Shown piece after piece: positions 7,488 to 15,226 of a stretch of 64,000 nucleotides of DNA. This stretch comes from Rugosimonospora acidiphila. GTDB lineage: Bacteria > Actinomycetota > Actinomycetes > Mycobacteriales > Micromonosporaceae. The stretch is taken from positions 62,001-126,000 of the forward strand of contig NZ_BAABJQ010000006.1 in NCBI RefSeq assembly GCF_039543385.1, in the 5' to 3' direction. A program made the position numbers and the translations under genes. Under the pieces are notes generated by a model. The model saw only the letters and a program-made list of their open reading frames with translations, searched no databases and was not told the DNA's origin. Numbering within the stretch: position 1 is the stretch's first letter; the number at the start of each line of letters is the position of its first letter.

Positions 7488-8546
7488 GTGCCAGACAGCA
7501 CGGTGCTGCTACGCCAGTACGCGCCCACGACCCCTCAGGGGTACGGCCGGCCGGTAGTGATCGGCCACCGCGGGGCCTCCGGGTACCGGCCCGAACACAC
7601 GCTGGCCTCGTACGAGCTGGCCGCCCGGATGGGCGCCGACTTCATGGAGCCGGACCTGGTCGCCACCAGCGACGGCGTGCTGGTCGCCCGGCACGAGCCG
7701 GAGATCAGCGGCACGACCGACGTGGCCAGCCGGCCGGAGTTCGCCGACCGGCGGCGCACCGTGCTGCTGGACGGGGAGTCCGCCACCGGTTGGTTCACCC
7801 ACGACTTCACGCTGGCCGAGCTCAAGACGTTGCGGGTCGTCGAGCGGCTGCCCGGGGTGCGCCAGCAGAACACCCTCTACGACGGGATGTTCGAGGTACC
7901 GACCTTCCAGGAGATCCTGGACCTGCGAACGCGGCTGACCGCGGAGCTGGACCGGGAAATCGGCGTGTACCCCGAGACCAAGCACCCGACCTACTTCCGT
8001 GAGCTCGGGCTGGAGTTGGAGGGCCCACTGGTGCGCGCCCTGCGCGAGGCCGGCCTGGACCGCCCGGACGCCCCGGTCTTCGTGCAGTCCTTCGAGGCGT
8101 ACAACCTGCGGGAGATGTACTCCGACCACGGGCTGCGGGCACCGATGATCTTCCTCACCTGCTCGTCGGGCACGCCGTACGACGACCCGCGCGGCTACGC
8201 CGAGTACACCTCCCCGGCCGGCCTGCGGGAACTGGCGCGCTTCGCGGCCGGCATCGGGCCGCACAAGAGCCAGGTGATTCCGTGCCTTTCCGACGGCACG
8301 CTGGGCACGCCGACCAGCCTGGTCGCCGACGCGCACGCCGTCGGGCTGGCCGTGCACCCCTACACGTTCCGGGCCGAGAACCAGTTCCTGCCCGCCGATT
8401 ACGTGGTCGAGGGCGGGCCAAACGCGTTCGGGCGGGCGATTGACGAGCAGGTCGCGTTCTTGCGCGCCGGGGTCGACGGGCTGTTCACCGATCAGGCCGA
8501 CATCGGTGTGGTCGCCCGGGCGAACTTCCTCGCCACCACCGACTGA
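7488..8546 (+). CDS. Glycerophosphodiester phosphodiesterase family protein
   Basis: Hydrolyses glycerophosphodiesters to glycerol-3-phosphate and an alcohol. The 352-residue TIM-barrel begins with the signature IGHRGASGYRPEHTLASY near residue 24, then the metal-binding acidic residues in FMEPDLVATSDGVLVARHE. It ends with a GVDGLFTDQADIG strand typical of GDPD barrels. GTG 7488 is preceded by GGAGGAG. No signal peptide is visible, so it probably acts in the cytoplasm. It is longer than the usual 250-residue GDPD and resembles the eukaryotic/GlpQ-like group with inserts. It converges on the adoK-like gene, with a double hairpin between them. Confidence 0.92.
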   Translation: MPDSTVLLRQYAPTTPQGYGRPVVIGHRGASGYRPEHTLASYELAARMGADFMEPDLVATSDGVLVARHEPEISGTTDVASRPEFADRRRTVLLDGESATGWFTHDFTLAELKTLRVVERLPGVRQQNTLYDGMFEVPTFQEILDLRTRLTAELDREIGVYPETKHPTYFRELGLELEGPLVRALREAGLDRPDAPVFVQSFEAYNLREMYSDHGLRAPMIFLTCSSGTPYDDPRGYAEYTSPAGLRELARFAAGIGPHKSQVIPCLSDGTLGTPTSLVADAHAVGLAVHPYTFRAENQFLPADYVVEGGPNAFGRAIDEQVAFLRAGVDGLFTDQADIGVVARANFLATTD

Positions 8547-8587
8547 GCCGCCCGGCCACCGCCTGACGTGCCCGGCGGGCCCGGGCT

Positions 8588-8634
8588 CCGGCCGCCGTGG
8601 GGCGGCCCAGCGTCCCGGCCGCCGTGGGGCGGCC
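8588..8634. terminator. Tandem 20-bp hairpin repeats
   Basis: CCGGCCGCCGTGGGGCGGCC occurs twice (8588-8607 and 8615-8634). Each copy folds into a GGCCGCC/GGCGGCC hairpin. The pair lies between convergent genes and probably ends transcription both ways. Confidence 0.6.
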
Positions 8635-8668
8635 GGGCGGGTTCGCGGGCCGGAGGGTGCTTCCGGGC

Positions 8669-9643
8669 TCAGGACAGGTGCGACCCGATCTCCTCGGCAG
8701 CGGCGTCGCCGTACGACTCGCCGAACCGCTTGAGGAACTCGTCCGCCCGTACCGTGTACTCCTGGGTACCGGTCGTCTCCAGCACCAGCGTGGCCATCAG
8801 GGCGCCGACCTGCGCGCTGCGCTCCAGGCCGAGCCCCCAGGAGCGGGCCGTGAAGAAGCCGGCCCGGAAGCCGTCGCCCACCCCGGTCGGGTCGTACGCC
8901 TGGACCTCCCGGGCCACCGGCACCCGCACCGGCTCGATGTCCCGGCCGGTCACGGACACGCCGTCCTTGCCCAGCGTGGTGATCCTGATCCCCACCTGGT
9001 CGAGCACCTGCGCCTCGGACATGCCGGTCTTCGACTCCAGCAGGTCCTTCTCGTACTCGTTGGTGAGCAGGTACGCGGCCCCGTCGATGAGCTGGCGAAT
9101 CTCCTCGCCGTTCATCCGGGCGAGCTGCTGGGACGGGTCGGCCGCGAACGGGATTCCGAACTGCTGGCACTCCTGGGTGTGGCGCACCATCGCGGCCGGG
9201 TCGTTGGGGCTGATGATCACCAGGTCCAGGCCGCCCAGCCGGTCGGCGACCGGCGTCAGCTCGATGTTGCGGGCCTCGGCCATCGCGCCGGCGTAGAACG
9301 AGGCCACCTGGCACATGTCCTCATCCGTGGTGCAGACGAACCGCGCGGTGTGCGCCAGCTCGCTGACGTACACCGACTCGCAGTCCACCCCGTGCCGCTC
9401 CAGCCAGGAGCGGTAGTCGGCGAAGTCCGCCCCGACCGCGCCGACCAGGATCGGGCGCATGCCCAGCACGCCCATGCCGAAGGCGATGTTCGCCGCGATC
9501 CCGCCCCGCCGCACGACAAGGTCATCGACCAGGAAAGACAGCGAGATCTTGTGAAGCTGGTCGGGCAGCAGTTGTTCGGCGAAGCGGCCGGGGAAGTGCA
9601 TGAGATGGTCGGTGGCGATCGAACCGGTCACGGCGATCTTCAT
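8669..9643 (-). CDS. PfkB-family carbohydrate/adenosine kinase
   Basis: A ribokinase-fold kinase of 324 residues. It shows the substrate-binding RRGGIAANIAFGMG near residue 46 and the PfkB signature DPTGVGDGFRAGF near residue 255, with the catalytic Asp and anion hole. Position next to the ErpA-like and glycerate kinase genes matches M. tuberculosis Rv2202c, an adenosine kinase, so adenosine is the best guess at substrate; the sequence alone does not prove it. The start is ATG 9643, with GGAGAG upstream. Likely role: purine nucleoside salvage in the cytoplasm. Confidence 0.88.
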   Translation of the reverse strand: MKIAVTGSIATDHLMHFPGRFAEQLLPDQLHKISLSFLVDDLVVRRGGIAANIAFGMGVLGMRPILVGAVGADFADYRSWLERHGVDCESVYVSELAHTARFVCTTDEDMCQVASFYAGAMAEARNIELTPVADRLGGLDLVIISPNDPAAMVRHTQECQQFGIPFAADPSQQLARMNGEEIRQLIDGAAYLLTNEYEKDLLESKTGMSEAQVLDQVGIRITTLGKDGVSVTGRDIEPVRVPVAREVQAYDPTGVGDGFRAGFFTARSWGLGLERSAQVGALMATLVLETTGTQEYTVRADEFLKRFGESYGDAAAEEIGSHLS

Positions 9644-9798
9644 CGCGGCTCTCCGAGGGTCGGTACGGCGGGCTTAGGCCCGGACAGCGTACCTGCCAAT
9701 GCGTCAGCGGCCGCGCCCCTCACGAAACAGGGCACGGCCGCCGCCTGGCTATATCTGGGCTCCGGACGAGGCCGGTGCCCTCGGTGTGACGAGTCCGA

Positions 9799-10164
9799 TC
9801 AGTGGAACGAGTCGCCGCAGGCGCACGAGCCCGAAGCGTTCGGGTTGTCGATGGTGAAACCCTGGGCGTCGATCCGGTCCGCGAAGTCGATCGTCGCCCC
9901 GGTCAGGTACGGCGCGCTCATGCGGTCGACCACGACCTCGACGGCGCCGTTGTCGGTGCCAAACTCGTTGACGATGTCGCCGTCCAGCGAACGCTCGTCG
10001 AAGAAGAGCTGGTAGCGCAGGCCGGAACAGCCACCCGGCTGCACCGCGACCCGCAGCCGCAGGTCGTCACGCCCCTCCTGATCGAGCAGCGCCTTCACCT
10101 TCTCGGCGGCGAAATCGGTCAGCACGACTGTGGTCTGAGCCTGCTCGCTCTCGGTAACGGTCAC
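9799..10164 (-). CDS. erpA: HesB/ErpA-type iron-sulfur cluster insertion protein
   Basis: A-type carrier of 121 residues that delivers Fe-S clusters to apoproteins. The three cluster cysteines are placed as in the family: one in PGGCSGLRYQL near residue 47 and two in GSCACGDSF near the C-terminus. The GTG start at 10164 follows GGGAGCAGGAA. Likely clients encoded in this window are NadA and LipA, both 4Fe-4S enzymes. The gene order (kinase, ErpA-like, glycerate kinase) is conserved in actinobacteria. Identity of family is sure; the exact subtype (ErpA, SufA or IscA-like) is less so. Confidence 0.9.
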   Translation of the reverse strand: MTVTESEQAQTTVVLTDFAAEKVKALLDQEGRDDLRLRVAVQPGGCSGLRYQLFFDERSLDGDIVNEFGTDNGAVEVVVDRMSAPYLTGATIDFADRIDAQGFTIDNPNASGSCACGDSFH

Positions 10165-10343
10165 GGTTCCTGCTCCCTGGCGTGGTGATACATGTCCTCC
10201 GTGCCAACGCTACCCGCTAGCACGACATTCCCATCGTCGCACGCACGATCGCCCTCGACACCCTCCGGCGCCCGGATGACACAAGTCACCCCCGCACCTG
10301 GCGTCTCAACAGTCGCGGGGATCACACCCGCCCCAGGAGCGGC

Positions 10344-11465
10344 TCAGCCCCGGGACCACTGCCCGGCCAGCCGGCCGGCCAGTTCGGCCAGGCCCTCGCC
10401 GGGCCGGGCCATCGCCTCCTCCACGGTGCCGAAGTGCTCGACCAGGCTGTGCATCTCGGTCACCCCGGCCGCCGCCGCCTCGCGCCGGCCCGCGGTCACC
10501 CGCCCGGCCAGAACCACGCAGGGCAGGCCCCGGTCGCGGGCGGCCTGCGCGACGCCGGAGACCAACTTGCCCCGCAGCGACTGGGCGTCGAACGAACCCT
10601 CGCCGGTGATCACCAGGTCGGCCCGGTCCATGGCGGCGTCCAGGCCGGTCAGCTCCTGTACCAGCGAGGTACCCGACACGACCCCGCCGCCCAGCGCCAG
10701 GATCGCGGCACCCAGCCCGCCGGCCGCCCCGGCACCGGGTACGGCGGCCAGCTCGCTCGGGCAGCCGGGCAGGGCCTTCTCCAGTACCGCCGCGAAGGTC
10801 TCCAGCGCGGCGTCCAGCAGCAGGACATCTTCCCTGGTCGCGCCCTTTTGCGGCCCGTACACGGAGGACGCCCCGTAGAGGCCGGTGAGCGGGTTGTCCA
10901 CGTCCGTCGCGGCCACCAACCGGACCCCGCGCAGCCGGGGTACCCCACCCAGCGCCACGCAGCCGGCCAGCGCGGCGCCGCCGTAGGGCAGCGCGTACCC
11001 GGCCGCGTCCAGGGGGGCGGCGTCCAGCGCGGCGAGCATTCCGGCCCCGCCGTCATTGGTGGCGGAGCCACCCAGGCCGATGACGATCTCGCGCACCCCG
11101 GTCTCGACCGCGGCAATGATCAGGAGGCCCAGCCCGTACGAGGTGGTGATCTTCGGGTCCCGCTCCTGGGGCGCGACCAGGTGCAGGCCGCACGCCTGCG
11201 CGCACTCCAGGTATGCCCGCTCCCCCACCACCAGCACCTCGCCGGTGACCGGCCGGCCCAGCGGGTCGACCGTGGCGGCCGGCACCCGGGTCCCGCCCAC
11301 CGCGCCGGCGAGCACGTCGATGAAGCCCGGCCCGCCGTCTGCCAGCGGCCTTTTCACCAGTTCGTCGGCGGGTACGGTGGCGGACCATCCGGCGGCGATC
11401 GCCTCGGCCGCCTCGACGGCCGAGAGGGTGCCGGCGAACTTGTCGGGGCAAATGAGAACCTGCAC
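10344..11465 (-). CDS. Glycerate kinase
   Basis: Phosphorylates D-glycerate, in the GlxK/GarK family (Pfam glycerate kinase). The 373-residue protein starts MQVLICPDKFAGTLSAVEAA, a family hallmark. It has the nucleotide-binding GLGGSATNDGGAGML near residue 132 and the C-terminal ITGEGSFDAQSLRGK. Whether 2- or 3-phosphoglycerate is formed cannot be read here. GTG 11465 is 69 bp from the divergent nadA start. A weak -10-like GAGACT precedes it by 7 nt, consistent with a leaderless mRNA. Confidence 0.93.
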   Translation of the reverse strand: MQVLICPDKFAGTLSAVEAAEAIAAGWSATVPADELVKRPLADGGPGFIDVLAGAVGGTRVPAATVDPLGRPVTGEVLVVGERAYLECAQACGLHLVAPQERDPKITTSYGLGLLIIAAVETGVREIVIGLGGSATNDGGAGMLAALDAAPLDAAGYALPYGGAALAGCVALGGVPRLRGVRLVAATDVDNPLTGLYGASSVYGPQKGATREDVLLLDAALETFAAVLEKALPGCPSELAAVPGAGAAGGLGAAILALGGGVVSGTSLVQELTGLDAAMDRADLVITGEGSFDAQSLRGKLVSGVAQAARDRGLPCVVLAGRVTAGRREAAAAGVTEMHSLVEHFGTVEEAMARPGEGLAELAGRLAGQWSRG

Positions 11466-11533
11466 GGCGCGAAGTCTCCCACGTCACGCTCTCGTGCGAT
11501 CCGCGCCGGCCGGAGCCATGCGACGATCTAGCC

Positions 11534-12700
11534 GTGACGAGCTTTGTCGAGCCATCGCCGACCGCCACCGCGCTGCTGCTGCTGGGCCGGGGCAGTGACC
11601 CCTCCTCCGAGCGAGGGGTGGACTGCCCTGGCGACCTGCCCGCACCGAGCGACCCCGGGCTGGTGGCCCGGGCCCGGGCCGCGAAGGCGGCGCTGGGCGA
11701 CAGGGTCTTCGTCCTGGGCCACCACTACCAGCGGGACGAGGTCATCGAGTTCGCGGACGTGACCGGCGACTCGTTCAAGCTCGCCCGGGACGCCGCGGCC
11801 CGGCCGGACGCGCAGTACATCGTGTTCTGCGGGGTGCACTTCATGGCCGAGAGCGCGGACATCCTCACCACTGAGGCGCAGGCGGTGGTGCTGCCCGACC
11901 TGGCCGCCGGCTGCTCGATGGCGGACATGGCGGTGCTCTCGCAGGTGGAGGCCTGCTGGGACCGGCTCGTCGAGCTGGGCGTGGCCGAGGATGTGGTGCC
12001 TGTCACGTACATGAACTCCTCCGCCGACATCAAGGGCTTCGTCGGGCGGCACGGCGGCGTGGTCTGCACCTCATCCAACGCCAGGCGGGCGCTCGAGTGG
12101 GCGTTCTCCCGCGGCCGGAAGGTCCTGTTCCTGCCCGACCAGCACCTCGGGCGGAACACCGCGGTCCTGGAACTGGGCTTCGGCCTCGACGACTGCGTGC
12201 TCTACGACCCGCACAAGCCGGAGGGCGGCCTGACCGCGGGGCAGCTCACCGACGCCAAGATGATTCTCTGGCGCGGCCACTGCTCGGTGCACGGCCGGTT
12301 CACCAAGGACAGCGTCGACCAGATCCGCGACCTGGTGCCGGGCGTCAACGTGCTGGTGCACCCGGAGTGCCGGCACGACGTGGTGACCTCCGCCGACCTG
12401 GTCGGGTCCACCGAATACATCATCCAGACCATCGAGTCCGCGCCGGCCGGCTCCGCCTGGGCGGTGGCTACCGAGCTGAATCTGGTGCGCCGGCTGGCCA
12501 ACGCCCACCCGGACAAGAGGATCATGTTCCTCGATCGGACCGTGTGCTACTGCTCCACCATGAACCGCATCGACCTGCCGCATCTGGTGTGGGCGCTGGA
12601 GGAGCTGGTGGAGGGACGGGTACCCAACCGGATCACGGTGGACCCCGACACCGCCCGGTACGCGCGGCTGGCCCTTGACCAAATGTTGGCCCTTCCCTAA
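11534..12700 (+). CDS. nadA: Quinolinate synthase A
   Basis: Condenses iminoaspartate with dihydroxyacetone phosphate to quinolinate, in de novo NAD synthesis. The 388-residue protein has the core motifs VFVLGHHYQRDEV, YIVFCGVHFMAES, PDQHLGRNT and VHPECRHDV. Three cluster cysteines are visible: in FCGVHF, HPECRH and the late VCYCSTMNR segment. It needs a 4Fe-4S cluster, and an ErpA-like gene lies 1.4 kb away. nadB and nadC are not adjacent. A later NAD step, nadE, is encoded at 55.2 kb. GTG 11534 has GACGAT 6 nt upstream and no ribosome-binding site. Confidence 0.96.
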   Translation: MTSFVEPSPTATALLLLGRGSDPSSERGVDCPGDLPAPSDPGLVARARAAKAALGDRVFVLGHHYQRDEVIEFADVTGDSFKLARDAAARPDAQYIVFCGVHFMAESADILTTEAQAVVLPDLAAGCSMADMAVLSQVEACWDRLVELGVAEDVVPVTYMNSSADIKGFVGRHGGVVCTSSNARRALEWAFSRGRKVLFLPDQHLGRNTAVLELGFGLDDCVLYDPHKPEGGLTAGQLTDAKMILWRGHCSVHGRFTKDSVDQIRDLVPGVNVLVHPECRHDVVTSADLVGSTEYIIQTIESAPAGSAWAVATELNLVRRLANAHPDKRIMFLDRTVCYCSTMNRIDLPHLVWALEELVEGRVPNRITVDPDTARYARLALDQMLALP

Positions 12701-12855
12701 CCCTCGGTAGTTCCACCCTCTGTGCGTCACATCACGCCGTCGATGCTTATATGCTGCCCACGCGAGATCTGATTGATATTCGAAGGCCACTACTGGGCGT
12801 AATTCAGCCATTCCCCACAGACATCGTGGCCGACTTCGCGTTGGAGGTACGCGTG

Positions 12856-14178
12856 ATGGACGACGTCCTCAAGGTGTACGGCGGCGCACCGCTGCACGGT
12901 GAGATCACCGTGCGGGGCGCCAAGAACCTGGTCTCGAAGGCGATGGTCGCCGCCCTACTAGGCGATACGCCGAGCCGGCTAGCCGACGTACCGAAAATCC
13001 GCGATGTCGAGGTGGTCCGGGGGCTTCTGGAGCTACATGGCGTCAAGGTGACCGAGGACGCCGGCGGGCTGGTCTTCGACCCGGCCAACGTGGGAACCGC
13101 CGAGATCGATGAGATCAACGTGCACGCCGGGTCGAGCCGGATCCCGATCCTGTTCTGCGGCCCGCTGCTGCACCGGCTGGGTCACGCGTTCATTCCCGAC
13201 CTGGGCGGCTGCCACATCGGCGACCGGCCGATCGACTTCCACCTGGCCGCGCTGCGCCAGTTCGGTGCGGTCGTCGACAAGACCCCGCAGGGCCTGCACC
13301 TGACCGCCCCCAACGGGCTGCACGGCACCAAGTTCGAGCTGCCCTACCCGAGCGTGGGCGCCACCGAGCAGGTGCTGCTGACCGCCGTCCGGGCGGAGGG
13401 CGTGACCGAGCTGCGCAACGCCGCGGTCGAGCCGGAGATCGTCGATCTGATCTGCATCCTGCAGAAGATGGGCGCCATCATCAAGGTCCACACCGACCGG
13501 GTGATCGAGATCGAGGGCGTGACGTCGCTGCGCGGGTACTCGCACCGGCCGATCACGGACCGCCTGGAGGCGGCCAGTTGGGCGTGCGCCGCCCTGGCCA
13601 CCAAGGGCGACATCACGGTCAAGGGCGCCCGGCAGGTCGACATGATGACGTTCCTGAACGTCTTCACCTCGGTCGGTGGCGCGTTCGAGGTGGATGACTC
13701 GCCCACCAAGGGCGGGATCCGGTTCTGGCACCCCGGCGGCGAGCTGCGCGCGGTCGCCCTGGAGACCGACGTGCACCCCGGGTTCATGACCGACTGGCAG
13801 CAGCCGCTGGTGGTCGCGCTCACCCAGGCCCGGGGGCTGTCGATCGTGCACGAGACCGTGTACGAGCGGCGGCTGGGCTACACCGACGCGCTGAACACCA
13901 TGGGCGCCACCATCCAGGTGTACCGGGACTGCCTCGGCGGCACCCCGTGCCGGTTCGGCCGGCGCAACTTCAAGCACTCCGCCGTGATCGCCGGTCCGAG
14001 CAAGCTGCACGCGGCCGACCTGGTGATCCCGGACCTGCGCGGCGGCTTCAGCCACCTGATCGCGGCGCTGGCCGCCGAGGGCACCTCGCACGTCTTCGGG
14101 GTCAACCTGATCAACCGCGGGTACGAGGACTTCGACTCCAAGCTGGCCGCGCTCGGGGCGCACGCCGAGCGAGCCTGA
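12856..14178 (+). CDS. murA: UDP-N-acetylglucosamine 1-carboxyvinyltransferase
   Basis: Transfers enolpyruvate from PEP to UDP-GlcNAc, the first committed step of peptidoglycan synthesis. The 440-residue inside-out alpha/beta barrel shows the catalytic Lys in RGAKNLVSK near residue 22. The mobile loop GGCHIGDRPID has Cys at the fosfomycin-target position; M. tuberculosis has Asp there, so this copy looks fosfomycin-sensitive in principle. GGAGG lies 8 nt before ATG 12856, and GTG 12853 is a near alternative. The 150-bp leader is AT-rich for this genome, with TATGCT at 12750-12755. Some actinomycetes have two MurA paralogues; I cannot tell if this is the only one. Confidence 0.94.
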   Translation: MDDVLKVYGGAPLHGEITVRGAKNLVSKAMVAALLGDTPSRLADVPKIRDVEVVRGLLELHGVKVTEDAGGLVFDPANVGTAEIDEINVHAGSSRIPILFCGPLLHRLGHAFIPDLGGCHIGDRPIDFHLAALRQFGAVVDKTPQGLHLTAPNGLHGTKFELPYPSVGATEQVLLTAVRAEGVTELRNAAVEPEIVDLICILQKMGAIIKVHTDRVIEIEGVTSLRGYSHRPITDRLEAASWACAALATKGDITVKGARQVDMMTFLNVFTSVGGAFEVDDSPTKGGIRFWHPGGELRAVALETDVHPGFMTDWQQPLVVALTQARGLSIVHETVYERRLGYTDALNTMGATIQVYRDCLGGTPCRFGRRNFKHSAVIAGPSKLHAADLVIPDLRGGFSHLIAALAAEGTSHVFGVNLINRGYEDFDSKLAALGAHAERA

Positions 14179-14260
14179 CGAGTAGTCCGGGTCGGGCGCG
14201 CGGCGTCAGACGCGCCGAACCGGACGCACCGAACCGGACCGGTCGCAGCCAACCGCTGCC

Positions 14261-14289
14261 GGGTGTGCCCGCGGCAGCCGGGCACACCC
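14261..14289. terminator. 11-bp hairpin after murA
   Basis: Perfect arms GGGTGTGCCCG / CGGGCACACCC with a 7-nt loop, 82 bp after murA. It ends 9 bp before the -10 box of the next gene, so it could end murA transcription or act as an operator. Confidence 0.55.
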
Positions 14290-14298
14290 GATATCGGA

Positions 14299-14304
14299 TA
14301 CCCT
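14299..14304 (+). promoter_or_regulatory. -10 box of DUF3043 gene
   Basis: TACCCT, 7 nt before GTG 14312; no ribosome-binding site. Confidence 0.5.
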
Positions 14305-14311
14305 TCATGTC

Positions 14312-14923
14312 GTGCCATCCATGTTCCGACGCAAGCCCGTCGAAGAGGTCGCCGAGTCGGTGATCGACGACGAACCGGAGGAGTCACTCCGGTCGAGGTC
14401 GTATACCCCCAAGAAGGGCGAGGCGACCCCGAAGCGGGTCATCGCCGGGCGCCGGCCGGTCGCGGCCGCCCCGGCCAACCGCAAGGAGGCCCTCCAGCGG
14501 TCCCGGGAGAAGCAGCGGCAGGACCGCGAGGAGCGGCGCGCCGGGATGATGTCCGGCGACGAGCGCTACCTGCTCGCCCGTGACCGCGGGCCGATCCGGG
14601 CGATCGCGCGGGACGTGATCGACTCACGGCGCAACGTCGGCACAATCTTCATTTTCGCGCTGGTCGCCATCCTGGTCGCCTCGATCCAGTCGATGCCGTC
14701 GCAAGTCAAGGCCGCGGCCAACGTGCTGTTCATCGTCATGATCGTGGCGCTGATCCTGGACACGGTGCTGGTCGTACGCCGGATCCGGCGGCTGGCCAGC
14801 GAGCGCCACCCGAAGGCGACCGAGCGCTGGGGATCGCTGTACTTCTACATCGTCATGCGGTCGATCAGCTTCCGGCGGATGCGGGTGCCCAAGCCCCGGG
14901 TCAAGATCGGCGACCAGATCTGA
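14312..14923 (+). CDS. DUF3043 membrane protein
   Basis: A conserved actinobacterial protein of 203 residues and unknown function, matching the position of M. tuberculosis Rv2206. Residues 1-95 are hydrophilic and strongly basic/acidic, with a helical RKEALQRSREKQRQDREER stretch. Two membrane helices follow (near 110-130 and 138-158), then a basic C-terminal tail of about 45 residues. GTG 14312 is preceded by a -10 box; ATG 14321 is an in-frame alternative. Both tails are probably cytoplasmic (positive-inside). Confidence 0.88.
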   Translation: MPSMFRRKPVEEVAESVIDDEPEESLRSRSYTPKKGEATPKRVIAGRRPVAAAPANRKEALQRSREKQRQDREERRAGMMSGDERYLLARDRGPIRAIARDVIDSRRNVGTIFIFALVAILVASIQSMPSQVKAAANVLFIVMIVALILDTVLVVRRIRRLASERHPKATERWGSLYFYIVMRSISFRRMRVPKPRVKIGDQI

Positions 14924-15226
14924 GAGCGGACGGCGCCCGGCGGTGAGGTACCGCCGGGCACGGCACTGACCGGCACCGATGTCCATCGCCGCGCGGCCGC
15001 GCGGACGCACCCTCGGCTCGCCGGCCGATAGAGCGAACAACCCCACAATCCCGCTCTAACCCGCCCGATCAAAGTCCGATATGGTACTGGGGTCCAACGG
15101 CATCCGCTGAGTTGTCTTGGCGGTGACGCTGCCCGCGCCGTACCCTCCCATCGCGACCGGGTCGAGTAAATCTACCCGGTTCTTGTTGTTTGCTGGACGC
15201 GTTTTCGACCGACGAGGTGGCACTGC
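14924..15226. other. Leader region of the WG-repeat gene
   Basis: No gene is supported here. A possible promoter, TTGGCG (15117-15122) and TACCCT (15141-15146) with 18-bp spacing, would start RNA near 15152. The hairpin at 15156-15192 would then lie at the very 5' end. GAGGTGG 6 nt before GTG 15227 is the likely ribosome-binding site. Confidence 0.4.
15156..15192 (+). terminator. Hairpin with U-rich tail before WG-repeat gene
   Basis: ACCGGGT / ACCCGGT arms with an 11-nt loop, followed by TTCTTGTTGTTTG. This is one of the few U-tailed hairpins in the window. It could be an attenuator or 5'-UTR structure of the downstream gene, or a read-through block from upstream. Confidence 0.45.
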
